From an uncultured Oscillibacter sp. (GTDB taxonomy: Bacteria; Bacillota; Clostridia; Oscillospirales; Oscillospiraceae): a stretch of 10,476 nucleotides of DNA. Below the pieces are notes generated by a model, which did not search any database, was not told the DNA's origin, and worked only from the letters and a program-made list of their open reading frames with translations. The DNA lies in the NCBI GenBank assembly GCA_910588175.1, contig CAJUQQ010000062.1, positions 1 through 10,476 on the forward strand, given 5' to 3'. This document shows positions 6,073 to 10,476 of the stretch, piece after piece (within the stretch, counting starts at the first letter, position 1; each line of letters starts with the position of its first letter). The position numbers were made by a program, and so were the translations under genes.

Positions 6073-7332
6073 TCAAACCTCCTCAGGATGGCAGATGTGG
6101 CCCGCGACGCCGGACGCGGCGGCCACGGCGGGAGAGGCCAGGTAGACCTCGCTGTCCACGTGGCCCATGCGGCCCACGAAGTTGCGGTTGGTGGTGGAGA
6201 CGCAGCGCTCCCCGGCGGCCAGGATGCCCATATAGCCTCCCAGGCAGGGGCCGCAGGTGGGGGTGGAGACGATGCAGCCCGCGTCCAGGAAAATGTCGGT
6301 GAGGCCCCGCTTCATGCACTCCCGGTAGACGTTCATGGTGGCGGGGATGACGATGCCCCGGACATCTTTTGCCAGATGCTTCCCGTTCAAAATGGCGGCG
6401 GCGGCCTCCAGATCGGGCAGCTGGCCGTTGGTGCAGGAGCCAATGACAATCTGGTCGATTCGGATATCCTTTCCCTCCCGGGCGCTGTGGGCGTTTTCGG
6501 GGAGATGGGGGTAGGCCACGGTGCAGTCCACCTGGGAAAGGTCGATGTCCACAGTGCGCTCATACTCCGCGTCGCCGTCCGCTTCATAGGCGGTCCAGGG
6601 GCGGTTCACCCGGCCCTCCACATAGGCTTTTGTCACCTCGTCCACGGGGAAGATGCCGTTTTTCGCCCCGGCCTCAATGGCCATATTGGAGATGGTCAGC
6701 CGGTCGTAGATAGTCAGCCCGTCCACGCCCGGCCCGGTGAACTCCAAGGACTGATACCGGGCCCCGTCCACGCCGATCATGCCGATGAGGGTCAGAATCA
6801 CGTCCTTGCCGGAGACGAAGGGCCGGAGCTTCCCGGTGAGGTTTACTTTAATGGCGGAGGGCACCTTGAACCAGGTCTGGCCCGCCGCCATGGCGGCGCC
6901 CATGTCCGTGGACCCCACGCCGGTGGAGAAGGCCCCCAGGGCTCCGTAGGTGCAGGTGTGGGAGTCGGCGCCGATGACGGCCTCGCCGGGGGCCACCAGG
7001 CCCTTTTCGGGAAGCAGGGCGTGCTCAATGCCCATTTCGCCCACATCGAAGTAGTGGTCGATGTCAAAGCGGCGGGCGAAGGCGCGGCACTGCTTGCACT
7101 GGGCGGCGGCCTTGATGTCTTTGTTGGGGGCGAAGTGATCCATCACCAGGGCGATTTTGCTCTTGTCAAAGACCTGGCCGAAGCCGGCCGCCTCAAACTC
7201 GTTGACGGCCACGGGGGTGGTGATGTCGTTGCCCAGCACCAAATCCAGCTTCGCCTGGATCAGCTGTCCCGCCCGGACGGAATCAAGCCCCGCGTGGGCG
7301 GCCAGGATTTTCTGCGTCATGGTCATTCCCAT
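6073..7332 (-). CDS. leuC: 3-isopropylmalate dehydratase large subunit
   Basis: A 419-residue aconitase-superfamily catalytic subunit holding the 4Fe-4S cluster and partner of LeuD. Cluster cysteines are visible as GSCTNG (Cys300) and TPTCGPCLGG (Cys360, Cys363). Other landmarks are the N-terminal TMTQKILAAHAG, MDHFAPNKDIKAA at 64-76 and GADSHTCTYGALGAFSTGVGSTD (121-143). Length of about 420 fits the clostridial/archaeal LeuC type (the proteobacterial form is about 465). An in-frame GTG at 7341 lies only one base from AAGGAG. The ATG at 7332, about 10 nt downstream of it, is preferred. It is the first gene after the T-box leader, so leucine-tRNA charging should control the whole leuCDB operon. 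Such a cluster needs oxygen-free assembly, in line with an anaerobe. Confidence 0.96.
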   Translation of the reverse strand: MGMTMTQKILAAHAGLDSVRAGQLIQAKLDLVLGNDITTPVAVNEFEAAGFGQVFDKSKIALVMDHFAPNKDIKAAAQCKQCRAFARRFDIDHYFDVGEMGIEHALLPEKGLVAPGEAVIGADSHTCTYGALGAFSTGVGSTDMGAAMAAGQTWFKVPSAIKVNLTGKLRPFVSGKDVILTLIGMIGVDGARYQSLEFTGPGVDGLTIYDRLTISNMAIEAGAKNGIFPVDEVTKAYVEGRVNRPWTAYEADGDAEYERTVDIDLSQVDCTVAYPHLPENAHSAREGKDIRIDQIVIGSCTNGQLPDLEAAAAILNGKHLAKDVRGIVIPATMNVYRECMKRGLTDIFLDAGCIVSTPTCGPCLGGYMGILAAGERCVSTTNRNFVGRMGHVDSEVYLASPAVAAASGVAGHICHPEEV

Positions 7333-7377
7333 AGAATTCACGCTCCTTAATTAAATAAACATGGAGGGGCCGGACAG

Positions 7378-7677
7378 CAAAAAAGCCTCCGTCTCTCTTG
7401 AAGAGACGAAAGCTCAGCTTCCGCGGTACCACTCTCATTGGCAAAACTGCCCGCTCCCGGCATCGGCCCGGATCCGCCGGACGAATACCGCCTCTTTGGT
7501 AACGGTGAGGAACTCCGTCTCCTCCTAAACCGGAAGCCGGTCTCAGAAGAGCCGCTCAAGGGCCAGCGGCATTCCTTTCTCTCGCGCCGCCTCGCAGCGT
7601 CCGGCGGCTCTCTGGAGCGTGGGGAAAGGAGATTCTCCCTGTCATCGCGTTTTCATGTTTTTCATGTGTTACTGTTG
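7378..7677 (-). promoter_or_regulatory. T-box leader (tRNA-Leu-responsive riboswitch) of leuCDB
   Basis: On the minus strand the conserved T-box core appears as GTGGTACCGCGG (plus 7421-7432), followed by a terminator. Upstream is a Stem I pattern: AGAGAG, GCCGCC, GCTGCGAG, then GGCGGC, the usual distal loop with AG bulge. UCCUUUC (7630-7624) pairs with GAAAGGA (7579-7573), and AGGG (7640-7637) with CCCU (7562-7559). Between them the 3' strand of the specifier loop reads AUGCCGCUGG (7572-7563). CUG (7566-7564, Leu) followed by a purine is the best specifier. UGC (Cys, 7571-7569) is the alternative. The acceptor-pairing bases UGGU (7431-7428) call for discriminator A, as in tRNA-Leu, not the U of tRNA-Cys or G of tRNA-Trp. 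Uncharged tRNA-Leu would stabilise the antiterminator and turn the operon on. Confidence 0.93.
7379..7413 (-). terminator. T-box intrinsic terminator
   Basis: A 12-bp stem (7402-7413 with 7385-7396, two G-U pairs in the RNA) has a 5-nt loop and is followed by six U's from AAAAAA at 7379-7384. Its 5' side begins directly after the T-box core, so it competes with the antiterminator. It is the regulatory terminator upstream of leuC. Confidence 0.93.
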
Positions 7678-7683
7678 GGGTAT

Positions 7684-7712
7684 AAGATACAGGATTTCCG
7701 CTGTTTTGTCAA
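7684..7712 (-). promoter_or_regulatory. Promoter of the leuCDB T-box transcript
   Basis: Minus strand TTGACA (7712-7707, perfect -35), a 17-bp spacer, then TATCTT (7689-7684). Transcription should begin near 7677, giving about 345 nt of leader before leuC. Confidence 0.85.
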
Positions 7713-7743
7713 GAGGGAATTTTCATGAAAAACACTCTTGACA
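7707..7743. promoter_or_regulatory. Symmetric dyad between divergent leu and rpsU promoters
   Basis: TGTCAAGAG (7707-7715) and CTCTTGACA (7735-7743) are exact 9-bp reverse complements. Each contains one promoter's -35 box plus three further bases. Within them sits a perfect 12-bp palindrome TTTTCATGAAAA (7720-7731), centred half a base from the outer dyad. A protein bound here could affect both promoters. The -35 part of the symmetry is expected from divergence; the extra GAG/CTC and the inner palindrome are not. Confidence 0.4.
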
Positions 7744-7766
7744 AGTTTGGACGGAATCTGTATAAT
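7738..7766 (+). promoter_or_regulatory. Perfect consensus promoter of rpsU
   Basis: TTGACA (7738-7743), exactly 17 bp, then TATAAT (7761-7766): full sigma-A consensus, as expected for a highly expressed ribosomal protein gene. Start near 7773, with a leader of about 73 nt. Confidence 0.93.
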
Positions 7767-7800
7767 AACGATGTTGAAGCCATATAACATGGCCCTTAAA

Positions 7801-7823
7801 GTATCCTGGAGATAGCCGGATAC
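7801..7823 (+). other. Leader hairpin upstream of the rpsU ribosome binding site
   Basis: GTATCC (7801-7806) pairs with GGATAC (7818-7823). One bulged T and a further GG/CC extend it to 8 bp with loop AGATAG. It ends four bases before the long purine Shine-Dalgarno (7828-7837), so it could tune translation of S21 or protect the mRNA. Confidence 0.4.
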
Positions 7824-7845
7824 CTCGGAGGGAGGGAAAATATAG

Positions 7846-8028
7846 ATGTCTGAGATCCATGTGAAGGAAAACGAGTCCATCGACAGCGCGCTGAAGCGTT
7901 TTAAGCGCAGCTGTGCCAAGGCCGGCGTCCTGGCCGAGGTCCGGAAGCGGGAGCACTACGAGAGTCCCAGCGTGAAGCGGCGGAAGAAGTCTGAGGCCGC
8001 GCGCAAGAACAAGAAGCGTTACTATTAA
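7846..8028 (+). CDS. rpsU: 30S ribosomal protein S21
   Basis: A 60-residue, strongly basic protein (bS21) that binds the 30S subunit near the 3' end of 16S rRNA, where the Shine-Dalgarno interaction occurs. The whole sequence matches the family: SEIHVKENESIDSALKRFKR at the start, a central KAGVLAEVRKREHYESPSVKRR, and a Lys/Arg-rich C-terminal tail ending KNKKRYY. Length is in the usual 57-70 range. The ATG is preceded by GGAGGGAGGG, one of the strongest ribosome binding sites in the window. It is a single-gene unit between a perfect promoter and a perfect terminator. The neighbouring leu operon is divergent and unrelated in function. Confidence 0.97.
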   Translation: MSEIHVKENESIDSALKRFKRSCAKAGVLAEVRKREHYESPSVKRRKKSEAARKNKKRYY

Positions 8029-8039
8029 TTCCGCGCCTG

Positions 8040-8073
8040 AAAACCGCTGTGCTGTATGCACAGCGGTTTTTTT
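8040..8073 (+). terminator. Intrinsic terminator of rpsU (works both ways)
   Basis: ACCGCTGTGC (8043-8052) and GCACAGCGGT (8058-8067) form a perfect 10-bp stem with a 5-nt loop. Seven T's (8067-8073) follow and four A's precede, so the minus-strand transcript from 8529 can also end here. Confidence 0.95.
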
Positions 8074-8079
8074 CGACGC

Positions 8080-8109
8080 CCCCTCCGATGCCGCGGACGG
8101 CCGGAGGGG
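8080..8109. other. GC-rich hairpin between rpsU terminator and the minus-strand gene
   Basis: CCCCTCCG (8080-8087) pairs with CGGAGGGG (8102-8109). Nested GCCG (8090-8093) / CGGC (8098-8101) leaves a 4-nt loop and a 2-nt bulge. It has no T-run of its own. It probably helps end or protect the transcript of the gene at 8116-8529. Confidence 0.5.
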
Positions 8110-8115
8110 CGGCGC

Positions 8116-8529
8116 TTATTCGTCCAGGTCGATGGAGATATGCTCCGTTCCATGCTCGTCGAACTCATCCAGATACGCGTCGATCCGCTCCATGAGGGCC
8201 CCGTAGTTTTCCCGGGTCAGGGGCTCGCCGTCCAGGTCCCGCAGGGCCAGCTCCTCCGCCAAGATCTCATAAAAAACCACGTCCTCGTAATTTTCAATGG
8301 CCTCGTGGATGCCGCCGTTGGCGAAGGCGCGGGAGGGAATCAGATCTCCCTGGTACAGCTCCACCAGCTTTCCCATGCCGTGGCGGAGGCAGTGGGAGAA
8401 GATCAGGCTTTCCACCTGATCGTACTCCTGAATGCGGTCGTCTTCCCGGGTGGAATTGAGCACCCAATTGCCTATGTAGACCAGGTCCAGCAGGTAGCGG
8501 TACTGCTGCTCCGTCAACTCAATTTTCAT
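8116..8529 (-). CDS. Conserved hypothetical protein, acidic, 137 residues
   Basis: I recall similar clostridial proteins of unknown function but cannot name a family. The protein begins MKIELTEQQYRYLLDLVYIG and is rich in Asp/Glu, with a very acidic C-terminus (DEHGTEHISIDLDE). It appears mainly alpha-helical and soluble, with no signal peptide or membrane segment. NWVLNSTREDDRIQEYDQVESLIFSH near the N-terminus is a dense polar helix region that could be a binding surface. An upstream in-frame ATG at 8574 gives 15 more residues. The ATG at 8529 is chosen because AGGAGGGG lies 7 nt upstream and the longer N-terminus looks non-coding. It has its own extended -10 promoter, divergent from murI, and is therefore a separate, single-gene unit. 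No function is proposed. Confidence 0.75.
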   Translation of the reverse strand: MKIELTEQQYRYLLDLVYIGNWVLNSTREDDRIQEYDQVESLIFSHCLRHGMGKLVELYQGDLIPSRAFANGGIHEAIENYEDVVFYEILAEELALRDLDGEPLTRENYGALMERIDAYLDEFDEHGTEHISIDLDE

Positions 8530-8582
8530 GAACAGGCCCCTCCTCACAGCGCCGGCGGCGGTTGATTTCAGCACACGGCATG

Positions 8583-8611
8583 ATTATAACAGAAGTTTCA
8601 GAGAAATTCCA
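8583..8611 (-). promoter_or_regulatory. Promoter of the acidic hypothetical gene
   Basis: Minus strand TGTTATAAT (8591-8583) is a perfect extended -10. The -35 is only a partial match, TGGAAT (8611-8606), at 17 bp. It fires away from the murI promoter. Confidence 0.7.
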
Positions 8612-8645
8612 CATAAAAAAGAGGGCAGAAAGACTAAAATCTGTC

Positions 8646-8674
8646 TTGCGGCAACGGTCGTCTCATAGTATAAT
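8646..8674 (+). promoter_or_regulatory. Promoter of murI-DUF1934-argS
   Basis: TTGCGG (8646-8651), a 17-bp spacer and a perfect TATAAT (8669-8674). Transcription should start near 8681, about 60 nt before the murI ATG. Confidence 0.75.
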
Positions 8675-8699
8675 ACATAACTCGGAGCGATTTGTGACC

Positions 8700-8719
8700 G
8701 GGGCCGCGTTTCCGGCCCC
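8700..8719 (+). other. Hairpin in the murI leader
   Basis: GGGGCCG (8700-8706) and CGGCCCC (8713-8719) form a perfect 7-bp GC stem with a 6-nt loop. It ends five bases before the murI Shine-Dalgarno (8725-8731). There is no T-run, so it is not a terminator. It may influence mRNA stability or initiation. Confidence 0.45.
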
Positions 8720-8739
8720 AGATGAGAGGAGTGACGGCA

Positions 8740-9555
8740 ATGGATACACGCCCTATCGGCGTGTTTGACTCCGGCCTGGGAGGGCTGACGGCGGTACGGG
8801 TCCTGCGGCGCATCCTGACCGGGGAGGACCTGATTTACTTCGGGGACACCGCCCGGGTGCCTTACGGCGGGCGCTCTCGGGAGACCCTTTTGAAATACGC
8901 CCGGCAGGATCTACGCTTCCTCCGGTCCTTTGACCTCAAGGCGGTGCTGATCGCCTGCGGCACGATTTCCACTACCTCCCTGGATGTGCTCCAGGGGGAG
9001 AACGATCTGCCGATTGTCGGCGTGGTGGAGCCCACCTGCCGCCGGGCCCTGGCGGTGACCAAAAACCGCCGGGTGGGCATGATCGCCACCCTGGCCTCCG
9101 TCCGCTCGGGAGCCTATGAGGCGGCGCTGCGGCGGCTGGACCCGGAGGTGGAGGTGCTCTGCCGGCCCTGCCCGCTGTTTGTGCCCCTGGTGGAAAACGG
9201 CCGCTTCCGTCCCGGCGACGTGGTCATTGAGACGGTGGCCCGGGAGTATCTGGCCCCGCTGCTGGAGTGGGGGGCGGACACTCTGATCCTGGGTTGCACC
9301 CACTATCCGCTGCTGGAGGAGGTGCTTTCCGGCCTGTGCGGCCCGGGGGTGACCCTGGTCTCCGCCGGGGAGGAGTCCGCCTTTGAGCTCAAGCGCCTGC
9401 TCACCGCTCAGGGACTCCGGGCGCCCGCAGACAGCCGGGGAGAGGCGGAGTTTTACGTCAGCGACCGGGCGGAGGATTTCGAGGGTGTGGCCTCCCTGTT
9501 TTTACAGGAGGACATCCATCACATGGCACGGAGGATTGACATTGACCAGTATTGA
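8740..9555 (+). CDS. murI: Glutamate racemase
   Basis: A 271-residue cofactor-independent racemase that makes D-glutamate for peptidoglycan in the cytosol. Seen: GVFDSGLGGLTAVRVL at 7-22 with catalytic-pocket Asp10/Ser11; YFGDTARVPYGGRS at 33-46; the first catalytic cysteine in IACGTIS (Cys73); CPLFVPLVE at 144-152; and the second catalytic cysteine in LGCTHYPLL (Cys186, with Thr187 and His188). Oddity: the usual CNT after the first cysteine reads CGT, so the Asn that commonly contacts substrate is Gly74. Length is normal (about 265-275). An in-frame ATG at 8722 exists. The ATG at 8740 is chosen because AGAGGAG sits 8 nt upstream and the protein then starts as MDTRPIGVFD. The 3' end overlaps the DUF1934 gene by 14 nt. 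An aspartate/glutamate racemase of other specificity is a less likely alternative. Confidence 0.92.
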   Translation: MDTRPIGVFDSGLGGLTAVRVLRRILTGEDLIYFGDTARVPYGGRSRETLLKYARQDLRFLRSFDLKAVLIACGTISTTSLDVLQGENDLPIVGVVEPTCRRALAVTKNRRVGMIATLASVRSGAYEAALRRLDPEVEVLCRPCPLFVPLVENGRFRPGDVVIETVAREYLAPLLEWGADTLILGCTHYPLLEEVLSGLCGPGVTLVSAGEESAFELKRLLTAQGLRAPADSRGEAEFYVSDRAEDFEGVASLFLQEDIHHMARRIDIDQY

Positions 9556-10012
9556 GACAAAGGGGCTGCCCGTTCTGCTGACCATCCGCTCGGAGCAGCA
9601 TTTCGAGGACATGGAGCCGGACAGCATCGAGCTGATGACCGAGGGAACGCTGACCTCCACCGGGGAGGGGGAGCTGGTTCTCTCCTATCAGGAGAGCGAG
9701 CTCACCGGCCTGGAGGGCACCACCACCACCTTTGAGGTCCGGGGTCCTCAGGTAATTTTGAGCCGGACGGGAAGCGTGAATTCCCAAATGGTCTTTGAGG
9801 AGGGGAAGCAGCACACCTCCCTTTACGAGACCCCCTTCGGCGAGCTGGCCATTGACGTTCAGACCAGCCGCCTCCGGCACAGCCTGACGGAGCGGGGAGG
9901 GCTGATGGACCTGCGGTATTCCATCTCCGTGGACCACTCCGTCACCGGGCGGAACGCCTTTAGGATTCGCGTGAAAAGAAAGCATGAGGCCCGGGAAAAC
10001 GGGCAATCCTGA
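9542..10012 (+). CDS. DUF1934 (YwiB-like) beta-barrel protein
   Basis: A 156-residue soluble protein of the DUF1934/YwiB family, a calycin-like beta-barrel of unknown function that in Bacillus and many Firmicutes sits just before argS, as here. Supporting features: alternating strands such as PVLLTIRSEQ, GELVLSYQESELTGLEGTTTTFEV, a Gly-Ser-Val-Asn turn followed by QMVFEEGKQHTSLYETPFG, ELAIDVQTSRL, and a final strand GLMDLRYSISVDHSVTGRNAFRI that matches the family's C-terminal end. There is no ATG near the 5' end. TTG at 9542 has GGAGG (9530-9534) at 7 nt and is chosen over TTG at 9536, which is only 1 nt from it. The start lies inside murI (14-nt overlap), so translation is probably coupled. 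It ends 36 bp before argS. The role may relate to argS or lipid/small-molecule binding; this is not established. Confidence 0.85.
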   Translation: MTSIETKGLPVLLTIRSEQHFEDMEPDSIELMTEGTLTSTGEGELVLSYQESELTGLEGTTTTFEVRGPQVILSRTGSVNSQMVFEEGKQHTSLYETPFGELAIDVQTSRLRHSLTERGGLMDLRYSISVDHSVTGRNAFRIRVKRKHEARENGQS

Positions 10013-10048
10013 TACGAGTACGAAAGACACGGGAAAGAGGTTTTATCA

Positions 10049-10476
10049 ATGACGAACATGGTACAAAACGCCAAGGAACAGGCCGCGGCCCTGGCCATGA
10101 CGGCCTACCGCGCGGCGGCGGCGGACGGCTCCCTGCCCCAGGCCGAGGTCCATACCGCCCCGGTGGAGGTTCCCCGGGACGCCGCCAACGGCGACTTTAC
10201 CACCACCTTTGCCCTGGCGGCCAGCAAGGCCCTGCGCCAGCCTCCCCGGGCCATCGCCCAAGCGCTGTTGGACCACATGGACCTGGAGGGCAGCTTCTTC
10301 GCCTCCGCCGAGATCGCCGGGCCGGGCTTTCTGAATTTCCGGCTGGGACGGCGGTGGTATGAAGAGGTCTGCGCCGCCGTGGAGAGCGAGGGGGCGGATT
10401 ATGGCCGCTCCGACAGCCTGAAGGGACAGAAGATCATGGTGGAGTTCGTCTCCGCCAACCCCACCGGCCCCATGCA
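10049..10476 (+). CDS. argS: Arginyl-tRNA synthetase (3' truncated by window edge)
   Basis: The first 142 residues of class I arginyl-tRNA synthetase, which charges tRNA-Arg. The N-terminal Add-1 tRNA D-loop-recognition domain is visible: VEVPRDAANGDFTTTFALAASKALRQPPRAIAQAL, then the ArgRS-typical AEIAGPGFLNFRL. The last bases encode VEFVSANPTGPM, the strand leading directly into the HVGH/HIGH ATP-binding motif, which lies just past the edge. Full-length enzymes are about 550-580 residues, so three-quarters is missing. The start ATG has AAAGAGG 8 nt upstream. Order murI - DUF1934 - argS with small gaps suggests one transcript. Arg tRNA supply thus appears co-transcribed with D-Glu synthesis. 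Confidence 0.95.
   Translation, partial: MTNMVQNAKEQAAALAMTAYRAAAADGSLPQAEVHTAPVEVPRDAANGDFTTTFALAASKALRQPPRAIAQALLDHMDLEGSFFASAEIAGPGFLNFRLGRRWYEEVCAAVESEGADYGRSDSLKGQKIMVEFVSANPTGPM

Noticed and set aside
6088..7350. 420-codon plus-strand open frame opposite leuC
   Set aside because: Shadow of leuC; composition is Gly/Ala/Val/His-rich with no family features, and leuC has all catalytic residues.
7569..7571. UGC (Cys) as T-box specifier
   Set aside because: The acceptor-pairing bases UGGU need discriminator A, whereas tRNA-Cys normally carries U; the downstream genes are leucine genes. Kept only as an alternative.
7438..7728. Plus-strand 96-codon frame across the T-box region
   Set aside because: It lies on the opposite strand of a clear riboswitch and promoter; no domain, and codon pattern follows RNA structure constraints.
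7723..8061. Minus-strand 112-codon frame over rpsU
   Set aside because: Antisense to a confident ribosomal protein gene and crosses its promoter and terminator.
1..10476. CRISPR arrays, transposons, prophage or toxin-antitoxin loci
   Set aside because: No regular direct repeats, transposase or integrase motifs, or terminal inverted repeats are seen; the genes are core metabolism and housekeeping.

Overview
The window looks like chromosome from a GC-rich, low-oxygen Gram-positive bacterium of the class Clostridia, probably an Oscillospiraceae-type gut organism (Flavonifractor/Lawsonibacter-like). This is inferred from a tRNA-sensing T-box leader, consensus sigma-A promoters, strong AGGAGG-type ribosome binding sites, a DUF1934 gene directly before argS, and GC-rich codon use. 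No mobile element, CRISPR array, tRNA or rRNA is visible. Most of the window is ordinary core metabolism. The less ordinary parts lie between the genes.

Layout. 1-665 (+) is the 3' part of a xylose-isomerase-like TIM-barrel sugar isomerase/epimerase. 666-1055 is an AT-rich gap that appears to hold its own small transcription unit: a TATAAT box overlapping a 26-bp palindrome, a 32-codon ORF with a Shine-Dalgarno (901-999), and a perfect 10-bp bidirectional terminator. Three minus-strand genes then follow each other as a likely operon: GNAT acetyltransferase (4388-3753), MATE efflux transporter (3713-2325) and MalY/PatB-type PLP C-S lyase (2255-1056). The same terminator closes this operon from the other side.

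Upstream of these, also on the minus strand, is the leucine operon leuC-leuD-leuB (7332-4506). Its genes are separated by 2 nt or overlap by 4 nt. It is preceded by a complete T-box leader (about 7677-7379) with its own promoter. The T-box ends in UGGU, which fits a tRNA with discriminator base A such as tRNA-Leu. Uncharged tRNA-Leu should therefore switch on isopropylmalate isomerase and dehydrogenase. No leuA is in the window. Two back-to-back perfect hairpins separate leuB from the GNAT gene.

The leu promoter faces a perfect consensus promoter driving rpsU (ribosomal protein S21, 7846-8028, +). The two -35 boxes form the arms of a symmetric dyad with a second palindrome at its centre. After the rpsU terminator comes a minus-strand conserved protein of unknown function (8529-8116), divergent from a plus-strand unit murI (8740-9555), DUF1934/YwiB-like (9542-10012, TTG start, overlapping murI) and argS (10049 to the window edge). 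This unit combines cell-wall D-glutamate supply with arginyl-tRNA synthesis.

Several starts were set inside longer open frames from ribosome-binding-site spacing: leuC ATG at 7332, leuD ATG at 6070, GNAT ATG at 4388, murI ATG at 8740, DUF1934 TTG at 9542 and the unknown gene at 8529.
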